A stretch of DNA of 64,000 nucleotides, from assembly GCF_002005305.1 (NCBI RefSeq), contig NZ_CP014782.1, positions 868,001 to 932,000 on the forward strand, in the 5' to 3' direction. The first letter of the stretch is position 1. Each line of letters starts with the position of its first letter. Both the position numbers and the translations under genes were made by a program. Under the pieces are notes generated by a model. That model had not been told where the DNA came from. It did no database searches and saw only the letters and a program-made list of their open reading frames with translations. Of this stretch, positions 8,569 to 16,705 are shown piece after piece. The stretch comes from Shewanella psychrophila. Its GTDB lineage: Bacteria > Pseudomonadota > Gammaproteobacteria > Enterobacterales > Shewanellaceae.

Positions 8569-10533
8569 ATGTCTCCTCATGCTGTTATTTCCGAACCTCA
8601 TCGACTGTTACAGTCCTATTTTGGCTTTGAAGCATTTAGACCCGGACAACAGGACGTTATCAATACTATTTTCAGCGGGCAGAGCGCTGCAGCTATTTTT
8701 CCCACAGGTTCCGGCAAATCTATTTGTTACCAACTCCCCGCTATTGCGCTGCCTCACCTGACTCTGGTCGTCTCGCCATTACTGGCCTTGATGCAAGATC
8801 AGCTCGCATTTCTAAAAGAGAAGGGGATCAGCGCGGCAAGTATAGATTCCACCCAGAGCCGAGAACAAGCCAATGAAATAATGCGGGACATAAGAAGTGG
8901 CCAGATTAAAATATTGATGATCTCAGTCGAGCGTCTCAACAATGAAAGATTCAGGCAGTTTATTTCAGAGATCCCTTTATCTTTGTTGGTGGTGGATGAG
9001 GCCCACTGTATCTCAGAGTGGGGACATAACTTCAGGCCGGATTACCTTAAATTACCCCGTTATCGACAAGAACTAAATATCCCACAAACCTTACTGTTAA
9101 CTGCGACGGCCACCCCTAAAGTGATTGAAGATATGGGGGATAAGTTTGGTATAGCCCGAGACAATGTGAGTTTGACTGGTTTCTACCGTGCTAATCTTCA
9201 CCTGGCCGTACAAGGCGTTAAAAGATCGGACAAACTTGATACCTTATGTCAGTGGTTACAGCCCAGACAAGGGCTGTCAGGCATCATTTACGTGACCTTG
9301 CAACAGACTGCCGAGCAGGTGGCTGAGCAGCTTAGAAGCCGAAATATTCCGGCAACAGCCTATCATGCTGGCATGAACTCAGATGTCCGCTCCAGGATCC
9401 AACAAGAATTTATGTCTGGCAAGCAACAGCTCATTGTGGCAACGATTGCCTTCGGTATGGGGATAGATAAGAGCGATATTCGCTACGTAGTGCATTATGA
9501 TTTGCCCAAATCTGTGGAAAACTATGCCCAGGAAATTGGCCGTGCGGGTCGTGATGGAGGAGATTCTGACTGTCTGGTATTAGCTAATGGCGATAACTTA
9601 AGCACACTGGAGAATTTTGTCTATGGTGATACGCCTGAATCATCGGCCATCGCTGTCGTACTCGATGAAATTATTAAGGCGTCACATAGCCAGAGCGGCA
9701 ACAAGGGGCGCGAGTGGGAAGTGGTGCTCAACAGCTTATCTGCTCAATCAAATATTCGCCCTTTGTCCTTAAAAACCTTGTTGGTGTATCTTGAGCTGTT
9801 TAATGTGATTAAGCCCACCTACAGCTATTTTGCCGAGTATAAATATAAATTACTCAAGGGCGAAGAGGAGATCTTGGCTGGTTTTAATGGGGAGAGGCGT
9901 GATTTTGTTCAAGCAATTTTTAACAGTTCAGATAAAGCGAAGATCTGGTTTAGTGTCAATTTCGAAAGACTGCACCAAGATTATGCCAGTGATCGACAGC
10001 GGGTACTGAAAGCCATTAATTACCTGGATGAAAAGGGAATGATCGAGCTTCAGAGTAAACAGATGACTCAAGTCTATGACATTTTAGACCCAAATTTCTC
10101 TGTTGAGGCGCTGCAGTCTTCTCTGTTTGAGCGCTTTAGCCAAAAAGAATGCAGTGAGATAGAGAGAATTAACCACCTGGTCTCCTTCTTTACCTCTGAT
10201 GTATGCCTCAGCCAGCAACTCGCCCATTATTTTGCCGATATGAATATGACGGCTCCCTGTGCCACTTGCAGTGTCTGCCTGGGTCACCAAGCCATATTAC
10301 CGCCGCAACCTTATCTTCGCCCCTTAGTTGAGCTGGATTTTAATGCTCTGACAGAATTTGCCATCATCAAGCTGAATAAGGCATCTAGCCCGGTACTCTT
10401 GTCTCGTTTCTTGTGTGGTTTAACGACTCCCATGTTTACCCGTCTCAAGATGAGGGCCTGTAAAGGCCATGGGACTCTAGAGAAATATCCCTTCGGTGAG
10501 GTTAAGCGCTGGGTAGAGTCTAATCTGACTTAG
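8569..10533 (+). CDS. RecQ-family ATP-dependent DNA helicase
   Basis: This 654-residue superfamily 2 helicase has the RecQ motif 0 region (FGFEAFRPGQQDVI), Walker A FPTGSGKSICYQLP, the DEAH box VVDEAHCISEWGHNFRPDY, motif III LTATATP, motif V ATIAFGMGIDKSDIRYVVHYD and motif VI QEIGRAGRDG. The C-terminal part has a Cys set (CSEIERI, DVCLSQQ, APCATCSVC) consistent with the RecQ zinc-binding domain. After it there is no obvious HRDC domain. The last 65 residues look like a short winged-helix-like tail. It is therefore probably a RecQ paralog and not the canonical recQ, so no symbol is given. It would unwind 3'-5' and act in recombination or fork repair. Confidence 0.88.
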   Translation: MSPHAVISEPHRLLQSYFGFEAFRPGQQDVINTIFSGQSAAAIFPTGSGKSICYQLPAIALPHLTLVVSPLLALMQDQLAFLKEKGISAASIDSTQSREQANEIMRDIRSGQIKILMISVERLNNERFRQFISEIPLSLLVVDEAHCISEWGHNFRPDYLKLPRYRQELNIPQTLLLTATATPKVIEDMGDKFGIARDNVSLTGFYRANLHLAVQGVKRSDKLDTLCQWLQPRQGLSGIIYVTLQQTAEQVAEQLRSRNIPATAYHAGMNSDVRSRIQQEFMSGKQQLIVATIAFGMGIDKSDIRYVVHYDLPKSVENYAQEIGRAGRDGGDSDCLVLANGDNLSTLENFVYGDTPESSAIAVVLDEIIKASHSQSGNKGREWEVVLNSLSAQSNIRPLSLKTLLVYLELFNVIKPTYSYFAEYKYKLLKGEEEILAGFNGERRDFVQAIFNSSDKAKIWFSVNFERLHQDYASDRQRVLKAINYLDEKGMIELQSKQMTQVYDILDPNFSVEALQSSLFERFSQKECSEIERINHLVSFFTSDVCLSQQLAHYFADMNMTAPCATCSVCLGHQAILPPQPYLRPLVELDFNALTEFAIIKLNKASSPVLLSRFLCGLTTPMFTRLKMRACKGHGTLEKYPFGEVKRWVESNLT

Positions 10534-10696
10534 ATAAAGACACTGTAGGTGTTGAATCTGTAAACCTCTATTTATAAATCAACGCCTGATGCTGATATTT
10601 CTCATCATACGTGTTCTACTGTTTGGTGAATTTCTTGGGTCAAGGTGGGAACTCTCCCACTAAATAATAATAACGAAAAACTATTTGGGAAGACAA

Positions 10697-12466
10697 ATGA
10701 AGAAAGCCACACTATCGCTAGCCATAGCATTATCTTTTGCGGGTTTAGGCGGATGCCAGACACAGGAGGAAACTTCTGAGAAGCCTGAGGCTCAGGTCAG
10801 TGAGCAACTGAGTTTCGCACAATTTTCTAGCCAGTTTATCGACGATTTATGGAAAGAGTCACCAACATGGGCCCTTTATAGTGGTTATCACAAATATGAT
10901 GGTGTACTCAAAGTCCCTAATGCTCAGAATCGTAAACTGTCTTTATCCTTTAATCAGCAAGAGCTGGGTACGTTAGCTGCTTTCGATCTAGACAAGCTGT
11001 CGGCCAATGAGTTGATCGATTATCGTTTGATCGAAAACTTGCTTAAAAGAGACATCTGGGAGATCACTCGTTTTAAGTCTTGGCAGTGGGATCCTTCTTC
11101 ATACAATGTTGCCGGCGGCTTCGCACAGCTGGTGAACGAAGATTTTGCTCCCTTGGACACGCGTCTGCGCTCGGTGCTTGACCGAATGGAAAATGTCCCA
11201 GCCTATTACCAAGCCGCCAGAGATAACATTGAGTCGCCAACCTTAGAGCACACTCAACTTGCGATAATGCAGAATAAGGGTGCCTTCTCGGTTTTTTCTG
11301 ATGAGCTACTGAGTCAGGCAAAAGATTCTGGTTTAACTGCAGATGAAAAAGCCCTGTTCGAGACGCGATTTATGGCATCGACAAAGGCAATTCATGAACA
11401 TATTCAATGGCTGGATGCACTAGAAAAGCAATTATCTCGTGATGGTGCTCGCAGTTTTAGAATTGGTGAAGCCCTTTATGAAGAGAAGTTTGCCTTCGAT
11501 ATTCAGGCCGGGATGACTGGCAAAGCTTTATATGAGAAAGCCAGCGCCGACAAGGTTCGGGTACAAGGTGAGATGGCGAAGATCACGGCTAAACTCTGGT
11601 CACAGTACTTTGATTCTGCCATGCCTGAAGATAAAAATAGTGCCACGAAACAGCTGATCGATAAATTGTCATCTAAGCATGTTAAACGCGATGATTTTGT
11701 CGATGAAGTCCGAGCGCAAATTCCTGAGCTAATCAAGTTTGTGAATGAGAAGAAGCTAGTCACCTTAGACCCCAAAAAACCTCTGGTTGTGCGTGAGACT
11801 CCGGCATATATGCGTGGTTTTGCTGGGGCTTCAATCAGTGCACCTGGTCCTTACGAGAAGTCGAGCAATACCTATTACAACGTGACTCCTCTCGATGGCA
11901 TGAGTGATGAATCGGCAGAAAGCTATTTGCGTGAATACAACCACTGGATCCTGCAGGTGCTCAATATTCACGAAGCTATTCCTGGTCATTATACACAACT
12001 TGTGTATTCAAATGAGTCTCCTAGCATGATAAAGAGTCTGTTCGGTAACGGCGCCATGGTTGAAGGCTGGGCGGTTTATACAGAACGTATGATGCTTGAA
12101 GAAGGTTATGGTGATTTTGAACCAGAACTCTGGTTGATGTATTACAAGTGGAACTTACGTGTTATCGCTAACACTATTCTCGATTACAGTATCCAGGTAA
12201 AAGGCATGACCGAGCAAGAAGCCCTTAACTTGATGACACAAGAAGCCTTTCAGCAGACAGCAGAAGCAGAAGGTAAGTGGCGTAGAGCAACCCTGAGCCA
12301 AGTTCAGTTAACTAGCTACTACTCAGGCTACCGTGAGATCTATGATTTCCGTGAAGAACTAAAAGAAAAACAAGGCGAGCAGTTTGATCTTAAAGCATTC
12401 CACGAACAGTTTTTAAGTTATGGCAGTGCACCCGTTAAATATATCCGTGAGCTGATGATGAAATAA
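10697..12466 (+). CDS. DUF885-family lipoprotein, putative metallopeptidase
   Basis: The start at 10697 was chosen over an in-frame codon at 10685 because it has GGGAAGA just upstream and begins a good signal peptide (MKKATLSLAIALSFAGLGGC) whose lipobox GLGGC predicts lipidation. The 589-residue protein belongs to DUF885. The diagnostic metal-binding motif NIHEAIPGHYTQ (HExxxGH) is at about residue 430, followed by a downstream Glu-rich helix (GAMVEGWAVYTERMMLEEGYG), as in gluzincin-like peptidases. In this family a zinc-peptidase role is inferred but rarely shown. It is a single-gene unit with its own terminator. Confidence 0.85.
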   Translation: MKKATLSLAIALSFAGLGGCQTQEETSEKPEAQVSEQLSFAQFSSQFIDDLWKESPTWALYSGYHKYDGVLKVPNAQNRKLSLSFNQQELGTLAAFDLDKLSANELIDYRLIENLLKRDIWEITRFKSWQWDPSSYNVAGGFAQLVNEDFAPLDTRLRSVLDRMENVPAYYQAARDNIESPTLEHTQLAIMQNKGAFSVFSDELLSQAKDSGLTADEKALFETRFMASTKAIHEHIQWLDALEKQLSRDGARSFRIGEALYEEKFAFDIQAGMTGKALYEKASADKVRVQGEMAKITAKLWSQYFDSAMPEDKNSATKQLIDKLSSKHVKRDDFVDEVRAQIPELIKFVNEKKLVTLDPKKPLVVRETPAYMRGFAGASISAPGPYEKSSNTYYNVTPLDGMSDESAESYLREYNHWILQVLNIHEAIPGHYTQLVYSNESPSMIKSLFGNGAMVEGWAVYTERMMLEEGYGDFEPELWLMYYKWNLRVIANTILDYSIQVKGMTEQEALNLMTQEAFQQTAEAEGKWRRATLSQVQLTSYYSGYREIYDFREELKEKQGEQFDLKAFHEQFLSYGSAPVKYIRELMMK

Positions 12467-12512
12467 TATGTTAAAACGAACTGATTGAAGCATTAGTGTT
12501 CGATAGTGTTTT

Positions 12513-12545
12513 AAAAAAGACCAGATGCTTCTGGTCTTTTTTTTT
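12513..12545 (+). terminator. Rho-independent terminator of the DUF885 gene
   Basis: A 12-bp stem AAAAAAGACCAG/CTGGTCTTTTTT (12513-12524 with 12531-12542) with a long T run. Confidence 0.9.
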
Positions 12546-12689
12546 GCCTAGGCAATTAACAAGGTGTTAACGGATATTTTTAGTTTAAATAACTAACACA
12601 GCTCACATTTAAATAAAAAACAACTGGAATTATACCAATAGCTATAGTAGTGTTAATGATAACGGTTCGCATTCGCAATGTTTGGTGAG

Positions 12690-13373
12690 ATGAGTAAAAT
12701 ATTATTGGTCGATGATGATCTAGTGTTTAGGGAATTACTTGAGGAAGCGTTAGAGGCTGAAGGACACGATATTGTCTGTGCTAAGAATGGTTTTGAAGCA
12801 CTGGCAATATTAGAGGTAGACCTCCCCGACATTATTCTGCTAGATATCATGATGCCAAAATTAGATGGATTTGGTTTATTGGCTGCAAGGAAAGATCAGA
12901 TCCCTGTGATAGTTATTTCTGCCATCGATAATGAAGATGAAAGAATAAAAGGCTATGAGCTGGGAGCCGATGATTTTCTTACAAAGCCTTTTAGCGTAAA
13001 GGAGCTTTTAGTCCGCATGATAGCATTACAACGTCGCGTAGAATTAACTCGAGCAGAGCAATTTACTGTCAGCTCAACCTCTGAGGATGAAGTTAAATTT
13101 GACGATACTCAATATTGTGTTTCGATAGCATCGAGAAAGGTTACCCTCACTCAAACAGAATTTAAATTATTTAAGTACCTGTTCGAACGTAAAGGAAAAG
13201 TGATCACGAAGCAGGAACTGCAGCGCAGTGTACTGCACAAAGATCTCGGCAGGTTTGACCGAAATCTCGATATGCACATCAGTAACACTCGTCGTAAACT
13301 AGCCGATACTCAGCTACCTAAAACTCTCATTAACACTGTCAGAGGACAAGGGTATAGTTTTGCCAATTGGTGA
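12690..13373 (+). CDS. OmpR/PhoB-family response regulator, orphan
   Basis: The 227-residue form starting MSKILLVDDD fits the family. An ATG 12 bp upstream (12678) is also possible; neither has a well-spaced SD. The receiver domain has the acidic cluster DDD at residues 8-10, phospho-acceptor D52 in LLDIMMPKLDG, a Ser in VISAIDNEDE and K99 in FLTKPF. The C-terminal winged helix (residues about 130-227) carries the trans-activation pattern LTQTEFKLFKYLF, RNLDMHISNTRRKL and INTVRGQGYSF. It should be a DNA-binding transcription factor controlled by phosphorylation. No histidine kinase gene is adjacent, so the partner kinase must be elsewhere. Confidence 0.92.
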   Translation: MSKILLVDDDLVFRELLEEALEAEGHDIVCAKNGFEALAILEVDLPDIILLDIMMPKLDGFGLLAARKDQIPVIVISAIDNEDERIKGYELGADDFLTKPFSVKELLVRMIALQRRVELTRAEQFTVSSTSEDEVKFDDTQYCVSIASRKVTLTQTEFKLFKYLFERKGKVITKQELQRSVLHKDLGRFDRNLDMHISNTRRKLADTQLPKTLINTVRGQGYSFANW

Positions 13374-13394
13374 ACCGTTTTGAATTAAGGATAT

Positions 13395-13422
13395 AAAAGC
13401 CACATTCGATGTGGCTTTTTTG
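13395..13422 (+). terminator. Rho-independent terminator of the response regulator gene
   Basis: Perfect 11-bp stem AAAAGCCACAT/ATGTGGCTTTT (13395-13405 with 13409-13419), TCG loop, then T residues. Confidence 0.9.
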
Positions 13423-13525
13423 TTTTTTAGCTGCCCAATTGAACATTTTCGTTTATCCTATAGCCCATCTAATGAGTCATTGTGATTGTATGGCTCATTC
13501 TCTTAGATTAACTAAAGGAAGACTT

Positions 13526-14653
13526 ATGCGGATCAGTGCTAATTTTGATGGTGGAAACATTGAAGTCATCAATCAGGATAATATTAATGATGTGCAGTTA
13601 GCCATTCGCCCAGATGTTGGTGGAGAATTTTACCAATGGTTCAACTTCCGCCTCGAGGGCGAAGTGGGTAATCGATATCTGCTTAATATTGTCAACGCTG
13701 GCTCTGCTTCCTATCCACAAGGTTGGGAAAACTATCAAGCCGTAGCCACTTATGACAGGCAACAATGGTTTAGACTCCCCACGGAATATAAAGACGGTAA
13801 ATTAACCATAGCGGTAGATCTCGATTGTGATGCAATTCAAATTGCCTATTTTGCGCCTTACAGCTATGAGCGTCATCAAGATCTACTGGCTGCAGTGCAA
13901 ATTCATCCGCTGGTGAGTCTTGAGCATCTAGGTCTGACACTCGATGACCGTGATCTGACCTTGATCAAGGTGGGTGATGGTGATGAATCAAAAGCCAATA
14001 TCTGGATAACTGCGCGCCAGCATCCTGGTGAGACGATGGCCGAATGGTTGGTAGAAGGATTCATCAATAACTTGCTTGACGGTGATTGTGCCAATGCCAA
14101 GGCATTATTAGACAAGGCAAATTTCTATATCGTGCCTAATATGAATCCAGACGGCTCCGTGAGAGGTCATTTGAGAACCAATGCTGCTGGCGTCAATTTA
14201 AATCGTGAATGGTCGAGCCCATCTCTAGAGAAAAGCCCTGAAGTATTCCATGTGACTAACAAGATGAAAGAGACTGGTGTCGATTTATTCTATGATGTAC
14301 ATGGTGATGAAGGTCTGCCATTCGTGTTCCTTGCAGGCTGTGAAGGCGTACCTTCTTATACTGTTAAGATGGCCGCTCTGCAGCAAAAATTTATTGATGC
14401 ACTTAAGTTAACTAGCGCCGATTTCCAAACCGAGTTCGGTTACGATAAAGATGAGCCTGGAAAGGCCAATCTAACTGTGGCATCTAACTGGGTCGCAGAA
14501 ACATTCCAGTGCTTGTCTAATACATTGGAAATGCCGTTTAAAGATAACGACAACTTAGCCGATCCTATGGCAGGCTGGTCGCCTGAACGCTCAATTTACT
14601 TAGGTGAAGCCTCACTGACTGCGATGCTTTCCGTTGTTGACGAACTTCGTTAA
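13526..14653 (+). CDS. M14-family carboxypeptidase, cytosolic CCP-like
   Basis: The start at 13526 was chosen because AAAGGAAG lies about 5 nt upstream; longer in-frame starts from 13409 run into the terminator of the previous gene. The 375-residue protein has no signal peptide. An N-terminal beta-rich domain (about 110 residues) precedes a zinc carboxypeptidase domain with ARQHPGETMAEW (HxxE zinc ligands), NMNPDGSVRGHLRTN and GVNLNREW (substrate-binding Arg/Asn), YDVHGDEG (third ligand His) and TLEMPFKDN (catalytic Glu). The combination resembles the cytosolic carboxypeptidase/AGTPBP-like branch found in many gammaproteobacteria. The physiological substrate in bacteria is unknown. Confidence 0.88.
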   Translation: MRISANFDGGNIEVINQDNINDVQLAIRPDVGGEFYQWFNFRLEGEVGNRYLLNIVNAGSASYPQGWENYQAVATYDRQQWFRLPTEYKDGKLTIAVDLDCDAIQIAYFAPYSYERHQDLLAAVQIHPLVSLEHLGLTLDDRDLTLIKVGDGDESKANIWITARQHPGETMAEWLVEGFINNLLDGDCANAKALLDKANFYIVPNMNPDGSVRGHLRTNAAGVNLNREWSSPSLEKSPEVFHVTNKMKETGVDLFYDVHGDEGLPFVFLAGCEGVPSYTVKMAALQQKFIDALKLTSADFQTEFGYDKDEPGKANLTVASNWVAETFQCLSNTLEMPFKDNDNLADPMAGWSPERSIYLGEASLTAMLSVVDELR

Positions 14654-14681
14654 TCATTAAGTAGAACTGATTGATATAAGT

Positions 14682-14711
14682 CTGGCTATTGAGTTTCGCC
14701 TCAATAGCCAG
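14682..14711 (+). terminator. Hairpin between the M14 gene and the zinc-ribbon gene
   Basis: Perfect 12-bp stem CTGGCTATTGAG/CTCAATAGCCAG (14682-14693 with 14700-14711). No T run follows, so it may be a terminator without a U tract or an RNA processing or stability element. Confidence 0.5.
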
Positions 14712-14761
14712 CGAGTGCTTAAGGTTATTGAGCATAATTTAAGTATGATCTTGAGGTAGTG

Positions 14762-15079
14762 ATGGCATTAATTGAATGTCCAAGTTGTAAAAAACGGATC
14801 TCGAATAAGGCGACTCAATGTAGCTTCTGTAGTGCAGACCTCACCGGTAACACTGATTCATTGACGACTATCAGCCATATTAAGCGTTCGAGCCAGCTGA
14901 TGAACCACAGCATGTTGTCCATGACCTTGTTTATCGCAGGAGTGGTGATTTGGTTTTGGGGAGGCGAGCCAGCCCAAGGAATAAGATCTTACATTGCAGG
15001 TGTGTGTTTTGTGTTGGGCTTTGTGGGTTACCTCATCACTCGGGTGAGAATAGTACTGCATAAACGGAAAAGAGTATGA
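14762..15079 (+). CDS. Zinc-ribbon membrane protein, function unknown
   Basis: This 105-residue protein starts at the ATG with GAGGT upstream. The N-terminus has two CxxC knuckles (CPSCKKRISNKATQCSFC) forming a zinc ribbon. Two hydrophobic segments follow (SMTLFIAGVVIWFWGG and YIAGVCFVLGFVGYLI), then a basic tail. The stop codon overlaps the start of the yeaC-like gene (ATGA), so the two are translationally coupled. I do not recognise a specific function. Confidence 0.75.
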   Translation: MALIECPSCKKRISNKATQCSFCSADLTGNTDSLTTISHIKRSSQLMNHSMLSMTLFIAGVVIWFWGGEPAQGIRSYIAGVCFVLGFVGYLITRVRIVLHKRKRV

Positions 15080-15357
15080 CAGAGATAAATAAAATGATCG
15101 ACGAGATGCCCCATGAGGTCTATGAAAGGCTAGTCAGTGGCGTCGAGCTGGGTAAATGGGAAGATGGCACGCGTCTTTCACCAGAACAACTTGAGTCTAC
15201 GATGCAGTTAGTGATGCTTTTTCAGGCGAGAAGATTGAATCAAACTGACCACTTAACGGTTAATTCAGCTGGACAGCTTAACGAGTTATCTAAGTCTCAG
15301 CTGAAGAAACAGTTCAAAGGTGAGTCCATCGCCGAGTTTAAAGAGAAAGATCTATAA
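15076..15357 (+). CDS. yeaC: YeaC-family protein (DUF1315)
   Basis: This 93-residue cytosolic protein has the conserved core MIDEMPHEVYERL, GVELGKWEDGTRLSPEQLE and LMLFQARR (here VMLFQARR) of DUF1315/YeaC. Its start overlaps the preceding stop by 4 bp. In E. coli yeaC also lies in the same general neighbourhood as sppA and ansA, and here ansA and sppA follow convergently, which supports the assignment. No biochemical function is established for the family. Confidence 0.85.
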   Translation: MTEINKMIDEMPHEVYERLVSGVELGKWEDGTRLSPEQLESTMQLVMLFQARRLNQTDHLTVNSAGQLNELSKSQLKKQFKGESIAEFKEKDL

Positions 15358-15384
15358 TAGATCTGCTGCGCATCTCTATTGAAA

Positions 15385-15425
15385 AGGCGAGTAACCAAAC
15401 CAAATAGCAGTTACTCGCCTGTTTT
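15385..15425 (+). terminator. Terminator after yeaC
   Basis: Perfect 11-bp stem AGGCGAGTAAC/GTTACTCGCCT (15385-15395 with 15410-15420), followed by GTTTTCTTT. Confidence 0.75.
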
Positions 15426-15516
15426 CTTTATTTTCTAGCTAATATGCGCAGCGTATTATTGCTAATCTTCCATACTTCAATGTACAACTTGCTTACAGTA
15501 AGGTTTCAATGGGAGA

Positions 15517-16530
15517 TTAATCTTCGCTCAGCTCGCCAACCAAATCTTGCTGCATCGCCTCTCTCACTTGTGCGGGTGACATGGGTGTAGACAAGAGGTA
15601 ATGCAGTTTAGCTAAGGCCGCTTCCGTCGTCATATCCGCACCGCTAATAACCCCCGCTTCTTGCAGTGCATTGCCCGTCGCATAGCCTGACATATTGACC
15701 TTACCTTGGAGACATTGTGTGAGGTTCACCAATATTATTCCACGTTGGCTCGCTTGTGACAGCACCTTAAGCAGCGCAGGGTTTTGAGGGGCGTTACCGA
15801 CCCCATAGGTGAGCAAGATCAGCGCTTTGACAGGTTGTTGTAGAATGTTCTTTATGATGTCTGTGGTGATACCTGGGTAGAGTGTTACCACGCCTATCGG
15901 CTGGGGACTGATGGTGGCAACATCTAAAGGTTTGTCCGACTGCTCAGCTATTTTTCCTGCCTTCATTCGGATCTTGATGCCAGCCTCAAGCAACAAGGGA
16001 AAGTTAGGAGAGGCGAACGCCCCGAAGCCATCGGCGTGTGCCTTGGTTGTCCTGTTTCCCCGAAAGAGTTTGTTATTAAAAAATAGACATACTTCAGCGA
16101 CCGGATAATTAGCCGCAATGTAGAGTGAGTTCAGCAGGTTGGTTTGACCATCGGATCTGAGTTGGGCGAGTGGGATCTGTGAACCCGTGACAATAACAGG
16201 CTTGGAAAGGTCCTGTAACATGAAGGACAAGGCTGAGGCGGTAAAGGCCATGGTATCTGTGCCGTGTAATATCACGAAGCCATCATACTTGTCGTAGTTT
16301 AATTTAATATCATCGGCGATCATCTGCCAATCCGTCGGTGCCATATCCGATGAATCTATCAGTGGACAATATTCCTGGATCACGAACTCCGGCATATCAT
16401 CATGGTAGAACTCAGGCATAGCCTTCACACAATCTGTGAGGAAACCAGCGACAGGGGCGAAGCCATGGGAGGTTTCTTGCATGCCTATGGTACCGCCTGT
16501 ATAGGCAACATATATGGAACGTTTGGTCAT
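15517..16530 (-). CDS. ansA: L-asparaginase I, cytoplasmic type
   Basis: The protein hydrolyses L-asparagine to aspartate and ammonia. The start at 16530 gives MTKRSIYVAYTGGTIGM, the usual N-terminus of AnsA, with no signal peptide (type I, cytoplasmic). A longer in-frame start at 16590 would add 20 residues unlike the family. It has 337 residues, as in E. coli. The nucleophile Thr is in TGGTIG, and the second catalytic triad is in ILHGTDTMAFTASALSF; VTGSQIPL and YGVGNAP are also family motifs. It lies just downstream of sppA on the same strand but a terminator separates them, so it is probably transcribed separately. Confidence 0.95.
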   Translation of the reverse strand: MTKRSIYVAYTGGTIGMQETSHGFAPVAGFLTDCVKAMPEFYHDDMPEFVIQEYCPLIDSSDMAPTDWQMIADDIKLNYDKYDGFVILHGTDTMAFTASALSFMLQDLSKPVIVTGSQIPLAQLRSDGQTNLLNSLYIAANYPVAEVCLFFNNKLFRGNRTTKAHADGFGAFASPNFPLLLEAGIKIRMKAGKIAEQSDKPLDVATISPQPIGVVTLYPGITTDIIKNILQQPVKALILLTYGVGNAPQNPALLKVLSQASQRGIILVNLTQCLQGKVNMSGYATGNALQEAGVISGADMTTEAALAKLHYLLSTPMSPAQVREAMQQDLVGELSED

Positions 16531-16628
16531 TGTTATATTCAGATAGACGCTATTTGGCTGAAGTATACTTGCTTGCAGGGCTTCACCCAATGGTTTCCGG
16601 TATTATATTTGTATCCGTGTTGGTAATA

Positions 16629-16664
16629 AAAAAACCCGAGCAGGCTTAGCCTGATCGGGTTTAT
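16629..16664 (-). terminator. Terminator of sppA
   Basis: A 13-bp stem (16632-16644 with 16650-16662, one mismatch), followed on the minus strand by a T run (complement of the A tract at 16628-16634). Confidence 0.85.
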
Positions 16665-16705
16665 GTTTGTTGCAGAGCCGATGATCTGACTCTACTACTG
16701 TGAGG

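Noticed and set aside
8501..8761. 86-codon frame overlapping the start of the RecQ-family gene
   Set aside because: Different frame from the well-supported helicase start and no SD.
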